64,000 bases of DNA from an archaeon GW2011_AR20. Lineage in GTDB: Archaea; Nanobdellota; Nanobdellia; SCGC-AAA011-G17; GW2011-AR20. The stretch covers positions 261,156 through 325,155 of the forward strand of contig CP010426.1 of NCBI GenBank assembly GCA_000830315.1. The letters run 5' to 3'. The position numbers were made by a program, and so were the translations under genes. The notes below the pieces were generated by a model. It saw only the letters and a list, made by a program, of their open reading frames with translations, made no database searches and had not been told where the DNA came from. Below are positions 42,257-50,710 of the stretch, piece by piece; the first letter of the stretch is position 1, and each line of letters opens with the position of its first letter.

Positions 42257-42532
42257 ATGGGAAGCAATGTAGATTTACGTGATCAATTGAATAATCCTCA
42301 AGTGAAAGATACTTTAGGACAATTATTTTCTGGAAAAAAAGGATATAAGGTTAAAGATGATATTATAATTAAGCCCTGTAAAAATTGTAGAAAACCAGTT
42401 AAGAGTACTGAAAAATTTTGCCAGGAATGCGGAACTAAAGTCGAAGACGAAATAAAGAGAAATTGTCCTTCCTGTAAAAAACCGTTAAAGGGAGTAGAGA
42501 AATTTTGTACAGATTGTGGGGCTAAAATTTAA
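42257..42532 (+). CDS. Double zinc-ribbon protein
   Basis: 91 residues. Two tandem ribbons: CKNCRKPVKSTEKFCQECG and CPSCKKPLKGVEKFCTDCG, each with two CxxC pairs of the zinc-ribbon 'zinc_ribbon_2' style. The N-terminal 35 residues are helical. Such domains often mediate protein contacts. It is paired with the preceding zinc-ribbon gene and convergent with the small helical gene, overlapping it by four bases. Confidence 0.7.
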   Translation: MGSNVDLRDQLNNPQVKDTLGQLFSGKKGYKVKDDIIIKPCKNCRKPVKSTEKFCQECGTKVEDEIKRNCPSCKKPLKGVEKFCTDCGAKI

Positions 42533-42732
42533 ATATTTTTTACCTTTATATCTGATATTATTATACTTAAATTAGCTCTTGTTGATCTAAGCCTTTGTTC
42601 AATTGCTAATAATTCTTGACTATCAAATGATCTTGCAGTTTTATGTAAAGGATCCTCTAAATCGCTTAACTGTTTTACTATTCCGTTTAATCTTGATAAA
42701 ATTCCTTCCATTTGTTTATTTGTAGTTCCCAT
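42529..42732 (-). CDS. Small helical protein downstream of histone
   Basis: 67 residues forming a likely helical hairpin: MEGILSRLNGIVKQLSDLED, then LLAIEQRLRSTRANLSIIIS. No known family. It follows the histone gene by nine bases on the same strand, so it is co-expressed with it and could be a chromatin partner. That is inference. Confidence 0.55.
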   Translation of the reverse strand: MGTTNKQMEGILSRLNGIVKQLSDLEDPLHKTARSFDSQELLAIEQRLRSTRANLSIIISDIKVKNI

Positions 42733-42741
42733 TTTTACCTC

Positions 42742-42948
42742 TTATCTTACAGCTAGTTTAATATCCTCACTTTTAATCGTTTTTCTTTTAGAATGCCTTG
42801 AAAACCTGACAGCTTTCTCGCCAATTTGCTCAGCCATTTTTTCGAGTTCTTCTCGCAATGCAACCTTGGCAGGATCAGAAACTCTTTCTGCACCTACTTT
42901 CTTTAATAACTTCTCCATTGCAGCTAAGGGTAATATTGCTCTAGGCAT
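42742..42948 (-). CDS. Archaeal histone
   Basis: 68 residues, one histone fold without tails. It begins PRAILPLAAMEKLLKKVGAE, continues SDPAKVALREELEKMAEQIG and ends KRKTIKSEDIKLAVR. The RKTI and loop residues needed for DNA wrapping are present. It should dimerise and stack into extended nucleosome-like filaments. The TATA box (TATATAAA at 42968-42975, read on the reverse strand) is 20 bp upstream. A TACACA box array lies beyond it. Confidence 0.96.
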   Translation of the reverse strand: MPRAILPLAAMEKLLKKVGAERVSDPAKVALREELEKMAEQIGEKAVRFSRHSKRKTIKSEDIKLAVR

Positions 42949-42967
42949 GAAAATATCATAATTTTAG

Positions 42968-42975
42968 TATATAAA
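42968..42975 (-). promoter_or_regulatory. TATA box of the histone gene
   Basis: TTTATATA on the reverse strand, 20 bp before the histone ATG; a leaderless message is expected. Confidence 0.6.
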
Positions 42976-42989
42976 AACCTTACCGTCTT

Positions 42990-43085
42990 TGTGTAAATAG
43001 TCTCGATAAATGCTGACTTTATACACAGTTTAGGGACTTTTTACACAACTTAATTACTTTATACACAAAAAAGACTTAATACACA
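42990..43085 (+). promoter_or_regulatory. Regular array of TACACA boxes between two divergent promoters
   Basis: Four direct copies of a CTTWWTACACA-like box have TACACA at 43022-43027, 43042-43047, 43062-43067 and 43080-43085, spaced 20, 20 and 18 bp. One inverted copy, TGTGTA, is at 42990-42995. The spacing is about two helical turns, so a protein could bind cooperatively on one face. The array lies between the histone and ribosomal-operon TATA boxes. Confidence 0.7.
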
Positions 43086-43105
43086 AAGACAACCTTACCA
43101 AAATC

Positions 43106-43113
43106 TTTATAAA
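43106..43113 (+). promoter_or_regulatory. TATA box of the ribosomal operon
   Basis: TTTATAAA, 124 bp before the uL3 ATG. Transcription should start near 43135, leaving a leader of about 100 bases, much longer than at other genes here. Confidence 0.65.
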
Positions 43114-43152
43114 TCCTCAGAAAAACAAAAATCTAACCCTACTGATTAAACA

Positions 43153-43232
43153 AAATAGCTTTAGGCTATTTAATAAGCCGCTGATTCTAAAGGCGAAATG
43201 GTCAGATGCCTTAAGACCAAGAGATTTAGAAT
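43153..43232 (+). promoter_or_regulatory. Structured leader of the ribosomal operon, possible pseudoknot
   Basis: AAATAGC (43153-43159) pairs perfectly with GCTATTT (43165-43171). Next, ATTCTAAA (43184-43191) pairs perfectly with TTTAGAAT (43225-43232), enclosing AAGGC (43190-43194)/GCCTT (43208-43212) and GGTC (43200-43203)/GACC (43215-43218). The last two pairs interleave as in an H-type pseudoknot. GGCT (43164-43167) can alternatively pair with AGCC (43176-43179), which would break the first hairpin. The structure ends five bases before uL3, so it could control its translation. Confidence 0.5.
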
Positions 43233-43237
43233 AAGAA

Positions 43238-44179
43238 ATGGGAAGAGCACATAAACCAAAAGCAGGAAGTATGCAATACTGGCCTAGAAAGAGGGCTAAA
43301 AGAATATATCCGAGATTAAGAGCTTGGGCTAATTTAGATACAACAGCTTTACTGGGCTTTCTTGGTTATAAAGCTGGTATGACACATGTGCAGGTTCAGG
43401 AAAACAATCCTGTGGCAAAACAGACAAAACTTAAATCCTATGCATGCACAATACTTGAATGTCCCCCGTTAAAGGTCTTAGGAATTAAATTCTACAAAAA
43501 CACATTATACGGGATAAAAAATCTCGGTCAGATAACGAGCGAGAACCTGGATAAGGAGCTTAAAAGAAAAATTAACCTGCCCAAAAAAATCAATAACAAG
43601 GAAATTAATGACTTTGATGACTTGAAATTAATTGTTTACACCCAGCCTAAATTAATTAGTCTAAAGAAAAAACCGGAAATTATTGAATTGGCCTTATCAG
43701 GAAGCAAAGAAGATAAATTAAATTATGCCAAGAACTTGCTTGGAAAAGAAATTAAAATTAATGACGTATTTAAGGCAAACCAAAATATTGATGTGCATGC
43801 TGTAACAAAAGGAAAAGGTTTTCAAGGGCCGGTTAAGAGATTCGGCATTGATCTTAAAGGGCATAAATCAGAAAAGAAGAGAAGGGCACCAGGTAACCTG
43901 GGATCATGGACACCGAAGAAAATTTTATTCACAGTTCCCCAAGCAGGACAATTAGGATTTCAGACAAGAACAGAGTTCAATAAAACAATATTAAAAATCT
44001 CCAGCAACGTAGATGAGATAAATCCAAAACCAGGATTAGAACATTATGGGTTTATAAAAAATGATTATGTTTTAGTCAAAGGATCTGTCCCTGGAGCAAG
44101 AAAACGCCTGATTGTATTAACACAGCCAACAAGGAAAAATACAGCATTGCCGATGGAGCTGAAATTTATTAAAAAATGA
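43238..44179 (+). CDS. rpl3: Ribosomal protein uL3
   Basis: 313 residues, first gene of the operon. It begins GRAHKPKAGSMQYWPRKRA, typical for archaeal uL3, and has KGKGFQGPVKRFGI and the APGNLGSWTP loop that reaches the peptidyl-transferase centre. It is an early assembly protein of the large subunit. The stop overlaps the uL4 ATG by four bases. The long structured leader upstream makes uL3 the likely point of autogenous control. Confidence 0.97.
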   Translation: MGRAHKPKAGSMQYWPRKRAKRIYPRLRAWANLDTTALLGFLGYKAGMTHVQVQENNPVAKQTKLKSYACTILECPPLKVLGIKFYKNTLYGIKNLGQITSENLDKELKRKINLPKKINNKEINDFDDLKLIVYTQPKLISLKKKPEIIELALSGSKEDKLNYAKNLLGKEIKINDVFKANQNIDVHAVTKGKGFQGPVKRFGIDLKGHKSEKKRRAPGNLGSWTPKKILFTVPQAGQLGFQTRTEFNKTILKISSNVDEINPKPGLEHYGFIKNDYVLVKGSVPGARKRLIVLTQPTRKNTALPMELKFIKK

Positions 44180-44976
44180 ACTTAGTTAATTTAGAAGGCA
44201 AAAAAGTAAAAGAAATTAATCTTCCTAGCCAGTTCAATGAAGAATATCACCCCAATTTAATTTGGAGAGCCTTCTTAACCATACAAGGAAATAAGAGACA
44301 GCCTTATGGTACAAATCCAGATGCTGGAATGAACTACTCGGCTAAACTTTCGCGTAGAAGAAGAGATTACAAAGGAAGTTATGGCCATGGAATCTCCCGT
44401 GTGCCGAGAAAAGTGTTATGGCGTCGAGGAACACAATTTGGCTGGGTTGGTGCAGAAGCCCCCGGAACAGTCGGAGGAAGAAGAGCCCATCCGCCAAAAT
44501 CTACCAAGATATGGGATAAAAAAATCAATTTAAAAGAAAGAAAGAAAGCAATCAGAAGCGCATTGGCTGCAACCTTGGACAAAAATTTAGTTATATTAAG
44601 AAATCATCAACTGCCAAGCATTTATCCTTTAGCAGTTGAGAATAAATTTGAAGATTTGTCAAAAACAAAAGACGTTATAAGGACATTAGAGAGCCTTGGA
44701 TTTAAAAAAGAGTTAGAGAGATTAGAAATTAAAAAAGTAAGATCTGGACGAGGAAAGAACCGAGGAAGAAGGTATAAAACCAAAACAGGACCTTTAATAA
44801 TCGTTTCAAATAAATGCAAGTTGGTTAATGCGGGAAAAAATATCCCCGGAATAAATGTAATTCCCGTTAATTTGGTTAATGTTGAATTGCTTGCCCCGGG
44901 TTCTCATGCAGGCAGGTTGACAATTTATACAGAAGGCGCTTTAGAAAGATTAGAGAAGGAGAATCTGTTTAAGTAA
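44176..44976 (+). CDS. rpl4: Ribosomal protein uL4
   Basis: 266 residues. The long loop that lines the exit tunnel is visible ([20 protein letters not shown], then [20 protein letters not shown]). The C-terminal globular part ends in [18 protein letters not shown]. Translationally coupled to uL3 by ATGA; uL23 starts one base after its stop. Confidence 0.97.
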   Translation: MNLVNLEGKKVKEINLPSQFNEEYHPNLIWRAFLTIQGNKRQPYGTNPDAGMNYSAKLSRRRRDYKGSYGHGISRVPRKVLWRRGTQFGWVGAEAPGTVGGRRAHPPKSTKIWDKKINLKERKKAIRSALAATLDKNLVILRNHQLPSIYPLAVENKFEDLSKTKDVIRTLESLGFKKELERLEIKKVRSGRGKNRGRRYKTKTGPLIIVSNKCKLVNAGKNIPGINVIPVNLVNVELLAPGSHAGRLTIYTEGALERLEKENLFK

Positions 44977-44977
44977 A

Positions 44978-45229
44978 ATGCAAATAATAAAATATCCAAT
45001 ATCAACTGAAAAAGCAGTTCGCTTAATGGAGTTAGACAATAAGTTAACTTTTATAGTCGAGAGAAAGGCAACTAAAAATGATATTAAAAAAGAAATTGAA
45101 AAAATGTTTAATGTTAAAGTCACAAAAGTTAATACTTTAATTACATCATTGGGGATGAAAAAAGCCTATATTAAATTATCAAAAGAAACGCCTGCAATCG
45201 ACATTGCGACTAGATTAGGATTAATGTAA
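44978..45229 (+). CDS. rpl23: Ribosomal protein uL23
   Basis: 83 residues, the compact archaeal form: [16 protein letters not shown], then [20 protein letters not shown]. It forms the docking site for SRP and the SecYEG translocon at the tunnel exit; secY is further down the same operon. One-base gaps to both neighbours. Confidence 0.96.
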   Translation: MQIIKYPISTEKAVRLMELDNKLTFIVERKATKNDIKKEIEKMFNVKVTKVNTLITSLGMKKAYIKLSKETPAIDIATRLGLM

Positions 45230-45230
45230 A

Positions 45231-45938
45231 ATGGGTAAGAGATTAGTAACACAACATCGCGGAAGAGGAGGTCCTAGATACAGGGCTCCCAGTCACAGGT
45301 TCCATCATAAAATTGATTATCCTCAAAGCAAAGAAAAAATGAATGGCTATGTTGTAGAAATAATTAAGGATCCTGCAAGAACTGCTCCAACCGCAGTAAT
45401 TGAATTTGAAAATAAAGCAAAGATAGCATTGCCTGCTCCGTTAAACATAAGAGAAGGCGATAATGTAAGCTATAATTCCGGAGAGATAAAGCCATTAACA
45501 ATTTTACCCTTATCAGAGATTCCAGAGGGCACTGAAATATTTAATATTGAAAGCAATCCTGGGGACGGCGGAAAATTCTGCAGGGCAGCAGGGACAGCCG
45601 CAAAAGTAATTGCTAAATTTAAAGAATATATCTTGGTTGTTTTGCCTTCGAAAAAACAACGCAAGTTTAATCCGAGTTGTAAGGCAACAATAGGAATAAT
45701 ATCCGCATTAGGGAGATTAGAAAAACCAATCCTGAAAGCGGGAAAAATGCATCACATAATGAAAGCCCGCAATAAACTTTATCCAAAGACTTCGGGTGTA
45801 GCAATGAATGCTGTAGATCATCCGTTTGGTTCAGGGCGTGGAAGACATGTTGGTAAACCAAAAACTCCTCCTAAGAATGCTCCTCCAGGAAGAAATGTCG
45901 GATTAATAAGGGCTAGAAGAACAGGAAGCAAGAAATAA
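45231..45938 (+). CDS. rpl2: Ribosomal protein uL2
   Basis: 235 residues. GKRLVTQHRGRGGPRYRAPS starts the basic N-terminal arm. The C-terminal VAMNAVDHPFGSGRGRHVG contains the conserved His implicated in 23S rRNA contacts near the peptidyl-transferase centre. Full length for archaea, one-base gaps on both sides. Confidence 0.97.
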   Translation: MGKRLVTQHRGRGGPRYRAPSHRFHHKIDYPQSKEKMNGYVVEIIKDPARTAPTAVIEFENKAKIALPAPLNIREGDNVSYNSGEIKPLTILPLSEIPEGTEIFNIESNPGDGGKFCRAAGTAAKVIAKFKEYILVVLPSKKQRKFNPSCKATIGIISALGRLEKPILKAGKMHHIMKARNKLYPKTSGVAMNAVDHPFGSGRGRHVGKPKTPPKNAPPGRNVGLIRARRTGSKK

Positions 45939-45939
45939 A

Positions 45940-46335
45940 ATGGCAAAAATTTTTACTTACAGGGGAAAAACAATAGAAGAACTGAAGAAGCTTGACTTAA
46001 ATGAATTTATAAAAATAATTCCTTCAAGGCAAAGAAGATCATTGAAAAAAGGATTTACAGAAGAACAAAAGAAATTCTTGATGAAGATAGATAAAACCCT
46101 AAAAGGTGAATATAAAAAACCCCTAAGAACGCATTGTCGCGATTTAGTTGTTTTACCCAAGATGGTTAATCTTACTATTCATGTTCATAATGGAAATAAA
46201 TTCGTCCCGGTTATGATATCCCCGGAAGCAGTTGGAATGTTCCTTGGAGAATTATCATTAACAAGACAAAAAGTTGAACACTCGGCACCGGGTATCGGAG
46301 CTACAAGATCCAGTGCTGCTGTGTCTGTGAAATAA
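45940..46335 (+). CDS. rps19: Ribosomal protein uS19
   Basis: 131 residues with the archaeal N-terminal extension (FTYRGKTIEELKKLDLNEF) and the core LRTHCRDLVVLPKMVNLTIH and HVHNGNKFVPVMISPEAVG. It is located in the small-subunit head with uS13. The end (HSAPGIGATRSSAAVSVK) reaches the decoding area in archaea. Confidence 0.97.
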   Translation: MAKIFTYRGKTIEELKKLDLNEFIKIIPSRQRRSLKKGFTEEQKKFLMKIDKTLKGEYKKPLRTHCRDLVVLPKMVNLTIHVHNGNKFVPVMISPEAVGMFLGELSLTRQKVEHSAPGIGATRSSAAVSVK

Positions 46336-46337
46336 AG

Positions 46338-46748
46338 ATGGAAGCTGTAATTAACGCAAAAAATCTCGAAATCTCAACTAAGAAAAGTATTGAGATCGCA
46401 AATTTTATTAGAAAAAAAAATATCGAGCAGGCTAAAAAAACATTGCAAAGGGTTATTGAAATGAAACAGGCAGTTCCATACAAACGCCATAATAAGGATA
46501 TTCCTCACAGATCGGGGATTATGGCAGGGCGTTATCCAATCAAAACATGCAAGACAATCCTACAGTTATTAAATAGTGTGAGGGCAAATGCACAGAATAA
46601 AGGCATGTCAAGTAATTTGATCATTTCAGAAATAATAGCTAATCAGGGCAATAAGCAGATGCATTATGGCAGGCATCGAGGTAAAATGAAGAGAACTCAT
46701 TTAAAAATAGTTGTTAAGGAAATGGAAAAGAAGGAAACTAAAAAATGA
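46338..46748 (+). CDS. rpl22: Ribosomal protein uL22
   Basis: 136 residues. The core with KSIEIANFIRKKNIEQAKKT and the tunnel hairpin (QAVPYKRHNKDIPHRSGIMA) are present. The end has HYGRHRGKMKRTHLKIVVKE. uL22 lines the exit tunnel opposite uL4. It overlaps uS3 by four bases. Confidence 0.96.
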   Translation: MEAVINAKNLEISTKKSIEIANFIRKKNIEQAKKTLQRVIEMKQAVPYKRHNKDIPHRSGIMAGRYPIKTCKTILQLLNSVRANAQNKGMSSNLIISEIIANQGNKQMHYGRHRGKMKRTHLKIVVKEMEKKETKK

Positions 46749-47470
46749 TTGAGAAACAGATAGTTGCAAAAAACTTGCGCGAATATTTGATTCAGGAGCA
46801 TGTGAAGAAATATCTTCCAAGAGGAAGCTACAGCAAAATTGATTTAAAGAAAACCCCTTTGGGAGAAAAAATAATTGTTCATACCGCAATGCCTGGTTTA
46901 GTTGTTGGAAGGAAAGGGGAGAATATCTCCGAATTAACCAGGATACTTAAGACAGTATTTAAAATGGAAAATCCCCAAGTGGAAGTTTCCGAAATTGAAA
47001 ATGTTAATCTTGACCCGATGGCAGTTGCACAGAGGATTGCTTCTTATTTCGAACGTTTTGGTCCAAAAAGATTCAAACTAATTGGATACAAGGAACTACA
47101 GAATATTATTGATGCGGGTGCAATAGGTGCAGAAATTGTCATTTCAGGAAGGGGGGTCCCTGGAGCAAGAGCAAAAAGCTGGCGTTTCCAAGTCGGACAT
47201 TTAAAAAAATCAGGAAATATCTCAGAGAATTATACTAGGAAAGCGATAAGCGTGGCAAACTTGAAATCGGGGACCATAGGAATAAAAGTCAACATATTAA
47301 CACCCGATGTTGTAATGCCTGATGAAGTCAGAATAAAACAAATTGCTCCAATTATAATTGTTGGAGAAGTTAAAGAAGAAAAGAAAGAAATAAAGGAAGT
47401 AAAAGAAAAGAAACCAAGAAAGAAAAGAGTAAAGAAAGATGAAGAAAATAGAACTGAAACAAATGAGTAA
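46745..47470 (+). CDS. rps3: Ribosomal protein uS3
   Basis: 241 residues. A type II KH domain with VVGRKGENISELTRIL at about 53-68 and the uS3 C domain (IISGRGVPGARAKSWRFQVG, given by pattern). The Lys/Glu-rich tail (EEKKEIKEVKEKKPRKKRVK) is longer than in many archaea and probably disordered. It lines the mRNA entry channel. Its end overlaps uL29 by 32 bases. Confidence 0.96.
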   Translation: MIEKQIVAKNLREYLIQEHVKKYLPRGSYSKIDLKKTPLGEKIIVHTAMPGLVVGRKGENISELTRILKTVFKMENPQVEVSEIENVNLDPMAVAQRIASYFERFGPKRFKLIGYKELQNIIDAGAIGAEIVISGRGVPGARAKSWRFQVGHLKKSGNISENYTRKAISVANLKSGTIGIKVNILTPDVVMPDEVRIKQIAPIIIVGEVKEEKKEIKEVKEKKPRKKRVKKDEENRTETNE

Positions 47471-47654
47471 AGATCAGCTAATGGAAAAATTAGTTGATTT
47501 AAGGAAGGATTTAATGAGGTTAAATACCCAGAGGGCGACAAAGACAGTTCCCGAGAATCCCGCAAATATCAAAAATTTACGGAGAAATGTTGCTAGAGTA
47601 TTAACATTTATGAAACAAAAGAACAGCATGGAGGTAAAAACTGAAAAGAAATGA
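47439..47654 (+). CDS. rpl29: Ribosomal protein uL29
   Basis: 71 residues, a two-helix protein: KIELKQMSKDQLMEKLVDLR, then NIKNLRRNVARVLTFMKQK. The start at 47439 lies within uS3; an ATG at 47463 would remove part of the first helix, so the longer form is preferred. It binds near the tunnel exit beside uL23. Confidence 0.93.
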   Translation: MKKIELKQMSKDQLMEKLVDLRKDLMRLNTQRATKTVPENPANIKNLRRNVARVLTFMKQKNSMEVKTEKK

Positions 47655-47962
47655 GCCAAATATGTCCCAAGTGCGGACTTACAAAGGACCTGTGCGTTTG
47701 TGAAACCATTGCTCTTGAATCACAGATTGTTAAAATAAAAACTGTGAAGAGAAGGTTCGGCAAACTGACGACTTTGATCGAGGGTATTGATGAAAAATCA
47801 GTAAACTTGAAAGAAATCGCGAAGAAGCTTAAGGAAAAGTTTGCCTGTGGCGGAACAGTGAAAGATGGGGTAATAGAACTCCAGGGAAACCATACAACAC
47901 AAGCAAAACAAGAGCTAGTAAAAATAGGTTTTGATGAAGACAGCATTAAAGTATCAAGTTGA
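47651..47962 (+). CDS. eif1: Translation initiation factor aIF1 (SUI1)
   Basis: 103 residues. A zinc knuckle (CPKCG and CVC, residues 5-17) precedes the SUI1 fold, whose end is VIELQGNHTTQAKQELVKIG. It guards start-codon selection in the P site. Its location between uL29 and rnp1 is the conserved archaeal order. Overlaps both neighbours by four bases. Confidence 0.94.
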   Translation: MSQICPKCGLTKDLCVCETIALESQIVKIKTVKRRFGKLTTLIEGIDEKSVNLKEIAKKLKEKFACGGTVKDGVIELQGNHTTQAKQELVKIGFDEDSIKVSS

Positions 47963-48147
47963 AACAAAAACAAATCATAGGAAAACTGATTGGAAAGTTT
48001 ATCAAAGTAACAAATGCAAAAAATAAAACTTTGGTGAATTTACAAGGCAGAATAATAGATGAAACAAGAAATACAATAACAATTCAAACAGATAAAAAAC
48101 AAGTCAAACTCATAAAATCACAAGTAAAAATCAAAAATGAAAACTAA
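47959..48147 (+). CDS. rnp1: RNase P protein component 1 (Rpp29/Pop4)
   Basis: 62 residues starting at a TTG that overlaps the aIF1 stop (TTGA). It is reduced compared with the usual 90-130, essentially only the Sm-like barrel: IGKLIGKFIKVTNAKNKTLV, NLQGRIIDETRNTITIQT. It belongs to RNase P, which trims tRNA 5' ends; many tRNA genes nearby need it. Its place in the operon is the conserved one. Confidence 0.85.
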   Translation: MKQKQIIGKLIGKFIKVTNAKNKTLVNLQGRIIDETRNTITIQTDKKQVKLIKSQVKIKNEN

Positions 48148-48466
48148 AACAATAGGAATTGAAGTTGAATTACCCAAGCAAGAGTGTAATGATTATCATT
48201 GCCCCTTTCATGGAACCTTGAAAGTTCATGGAAGAATTTTTAGTGGTAATATAACAAAGGTCGATGTGAATAAATCAGCAACGATCGAATTTGTTAATTT
48301 TTACTACATTCCAAAATATGAGAGATATGAGAAAAGAATAACCAGATTGAAGGTTCATAATCCACCCTGCTTAAGCGCCAAGATTGGAGATCATGTTAAA
48401 ATTATGGAATCCAAACCGATCTCAAAAACGAAAAACTTTGTTATAATAGAGGTAATGAAAAAATGA
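48137..48466 (+). CDS. rps17: Ribosomal protein uS17
   Basis: 109 residues. An OB-type barrel starting IGIEVELPKQECNDYHCPFH, with CNDYHCPFHG typical of archaeal uS17, and YIPKYERYEKRITRLKVHNP. An early binder of the 16S 5' domain. The start overlaps rnp1 by eleven bases, the end overlaps uL14 by four. Confidence 0.96.
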   Translation: MKTKTIGIEVELPKQECNDYHCPFHGTLKVHGRIFSGNITKVDVNKSATIEFVNFYYIPKYERYEKRITRLKVHNPPCLSAKIGDHVKIMESKPISKTKNFVIIEVMKK

Positions 48467-48864
48467 AATCGGTTGGCTCACGCATAACCAAAGGATTGCC
48501 TTTTGGAGCAAGAATAGGAGTTTGTGATAATTCAGGAGCCAAAACAATCAGAATATTCGCTGTTAAAGGACACAAGACAAAAAAGGGAAGATATCCTGCT
48601 GCAGGCATAGGCGATTTAGTTTATGCTTCAATTGTTAGGGGACGTCCTGGAATGAAAAAAGAAACTGTTTTGGCAATAGTAGTAAGGCAAAGAAAGGAAT
48701 ATAGGCGTGAATCAGGTGAGAGAATAAAATTTGAAGATAATGCCGCGGTTATATTAAAAGATGATAAAGGAAATCCAAAAGGCACGATATTTAAGGGTCC
48801 TATAGCAAAAGAAGCCGCCCTAAGATGGCCCGGCATCGCGAAAGTGGCTTCAATAGTGGTATAA
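48463..48864 (+). CDS. rpl14: Ribosomal protein uL14
   Basis: 133 residues. VCDNSGAKTIRIFAVKGHKT and GDLVYASIVRGRPGMKKETV are the hallmark strands, and KGTIFKGPIAKEAALRWPGI is the usual end. It sits at the subunit interface (bridge region). Followed by uL24 after two bases. Confidence 0.97.
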   Translation: MKSVGSRITKGLPFGARIGVCDNSGAKTIRIFAVKGHKTKKGRYPAAGIGDLVYASIVRGRPGMKKETVLAIVVRQRKEYRRESGERIKFEDNAAVILKDDKGNPKGTIFKGPIAKEAALRWPGIAKVASIVV

Positions 48865-48866
48865 AA

Positions 48867-49253
48867 ATGGAAAAATTATTTTCAAAACATTGGTTATCTA
48901 GCAAACAACCTAGAAAGCAAAGGAAATATTTGTATAATGCTCCCTTACATTTAAGGAGGAGATTTTTAAATGCATTGCTTTCAAAGGAACTGAGAAAAAA
49001 AATTGGGAGAAGAAGTTTGTCAATTATTAAGGATGATGAAGTAAAAATAATGAGGGGGCAATATAAGGGTAAGACTGGAAAAGTAATGAGAATAAACACG
49101 AAAAAAACGAGGGTGTATGTTGATCAGGCATATAGACTAAAATTGGACGGAAACAAAAGTTACTATCCAATCCACCCATCTAATGTAATGATAACAAGTC
49201 TTAATCTGAAAGATAAAAAGAGAATAAGCTTGAATAAGGAAGAGAAAAAGTAA
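48867..49253 (+). CDS. rpl24: Ribosomal protein uL24
   Basis: 128 residues from the ATG at 48867, two bases after uL14. An in-frame upstream start inside uL14 is rejected. It begins KHWLSSKQPRKQRKYLYNAP, then the KOW motif DDEVKIMRGQYKGKTGKVMR. An assembly initiator of the large subunit. Confidence 0.96.
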   Translation: MEKLFSKHWLSSKQPRKQRKYLYNAPLHLRRRFLNALLSKELRKKIGRRSLSIIKDDEVKIMRGQYKGKTGKVMRINTKKTRVYVDQAYRLKLDGNKSYYPIHPSNVMITSLNLKDKKRISLNKEEKK

Positions 49254-49254
49254 A

Positions 49255-49953
49255 ATGGCAAAAAGACACTTATTTGCATTGAATGCTCCGGTAAACTGGC
49301 CGATAAAAAGGAAAGAACAAAAATGGGTAATCAGACCAAGTCCAGGTCCCCATCCATTAAAAAGATGCCTTCCTTTAAATTTACTATTTACAGGAATATT
49401 GGATTACGCAAGAACATCAAGAGAAGTGAGAAAAATATTGCATGATGGAGAAATTTTTGTAGATGGAAGAAGTGTAAAAAATCAAAAATTCCCTGTTGGG
49501 GTAATGGATCATATTGGGATAAAAAGCAAAAATGAAAATTTCAGGTTATTCATAAACTCAAAAAATAAGTATATCTTAAAACCAATAAGCAAAGATGAAT
49601 CAAAGTTGAAGTTATGCAAGATTATAAACAAAAAAACACTTAAGAAAGGAACTACCCAGTTGAATCTTTATGACGGTAAAAATGTAATTGTAGATAAAGA
49701 TAGTTATAAAACAGGAGACACGGTTGTAATTGATTTAGAAAATAATAAAATCGTTTCTCACCTAAAACTGGAAAAAGGAGTTTATGTTTATCTGATGGGG
49801 GGAAAGTATATTGGTAACGTTGGCAGGGTTGAAAAAATAACAGAGAGAAAAAACCTGCAACCGGCTAAAATTTCAATCAACTCAGACAATAAAAATATTG
49901 AAACACTTAAAGAATATGCATTTGTGATAAATCAGGATACTTTGAAGGTATAA
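49255..49953 (+). CDS. rps4e: Ribosomal protein eS4
   Basis: 232 residues. It starts KRHLFALNAPVNWPIKRKEQ, followed by an S4-like domain (ILDYARTSREVRKILHDGEI), the central domain and a C-terminal KOW region (GGKYIGNVGRVEKI). Only archaea and eukaryotes have it. One-base gaps to both neighbours. Confidence 0.97.
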   Translation: MAKRHLFALNAPVNWPIKRKEQKWVIRPSPGPHPLKRCLPLNLLFTGILDYARTSREVRKILHDGEIFVDGRSVKNQKFPVGVMDHIGIKSKNENFRLFINSKNKYILKPISKDESKLKLCKIINKKTLKKGTTQLNLYDGKNVIVDKDSYKTGDTVVIDLENNKIVSHLKLEKGVYVYLMGGKYIGNVGRVEKITERKNLQPAKISINSDNKNIETLKEYAFVINQDTLKV

Positions 49954-49954
49954 A

Positions 49955-50482
49955 ATGGAACAAAATTTAATGAAACAAATAAGAATCGAAAAAATAACCT
50001 TAAACATGGGTGTCGGTGAATCCGGAGATAAATTAAGCAAAGCCATGAAGATTTTAGAGAAAATAACAAACTCAAAACCAATCCAAACTATAACCATGGA
50101 AAGGATTCCTGCATGGGGTGTAAGGCCTAAATTACCTATTGGATGTAAGGTAACCTTGCGAGGAAAAAAAGCAGAAGAAGTGCTGTCCAGATTATTTAAA
50201 GCCCTAGATAATAAGATTGATGAAAGAAAGTTCGATAAGTCCGGCAATTTTTCATTTGGAATTCACGAGTACATCGACATCCCGGGAGTAGAGTATGACC
50301 CTGTTATCGGGATTATTGGTTTAGAAATTGCAATTACCTTAGAAAGACCAGGTTATAGAATAAAGAGACGCAGATTAAGGACAAGAAAGATAACTTCAAA
50401 ACATCTTATTAAGAAAGAAGAAGCTAAAAATTTTATTAAAAATAAATTTGGAGTAGATATTGTTTCGGGAGAAATAGAATGA
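49955..50482 (+). CDS. rpl5: Ribosomal protein uL5
   Basis: 175 residues. [40 protein letters not shown], and [20 protein letters not shown] are family markers. It binds 5S rRNA in the central protuberance, together with uL18 encoded in the same operon. Overlaps uS14 by four bases. Confidence 0.97.
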   Translation: MEQNLMKQIRIEKITLNMGVGESGDKLSKAMKILEKITNSKPIQTITMERIPAWGVRPKLPIGCKVTLRGKKAEEVLSRLFKALDNKIDERKFDKSGNFSFGIHEYIDIPGVEYDPVIGIIGLEIAITLERPGYRIKRRRLRTRKITSKHLIKKEEAKNFIKNKFGVDIVSGEIE

Positions 50483-50709
50483 GTTATAGCAATTGGGAAA
50501 AAGCATTGAAGCAATTAGAAGTAAAACCGTCTAAATTAAAGAAGTTTGTTAAACATAACTCTCCCAAAAACAGAACTTTTGGAATAGCTGTTAGAAGGTG
50601 CATGTTGTGCGGCAGAATTGGAGGACATATACGCTCATATAATCTTCATCTTTGCAGACAATGTTTTAGATTAAATGCAAAGAAAATGGGCTTCAAAAAA
50701 TACTCGTAA
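50479..50709 (+). CDS. rps14: Ribosomal protein uS14
   Basis: 76 residues, longer at the N-terminus than the typical 50-56. The zinc site is complete: [20 protein letters not shown] with CRQC following (C-x2-C ... C-x2-C). It lies in the small-subunit head. Coupled to uL5 by ATGA; uS8 follows after one base. Confidence 0.95.
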   Translation: MSYSNWEKALKQLEVKPSKLKKFVKHNSPKNRTFGIAVRRCMLCGRIGGHIRSYNLHLCRQCFRLNAKKMGFKKYS

Positions 50710-50710
50710 A

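Noticed and set aside
43017-43085. TTATACACA boxes as DnaA boxes of a replication origin
   Set aside because: Archaea have no DnaA, and known archaeal origin boxes (ORB/mini-ORB) have a different sequence. No cdc6/orc1 gene is adjacent.
42990-43085. TACACA array as a CRISPR
   Set aside because: Repeat cores are only about 11 bases with spacers of about 8, far below CRISPR sizes, and no cas genes are near.
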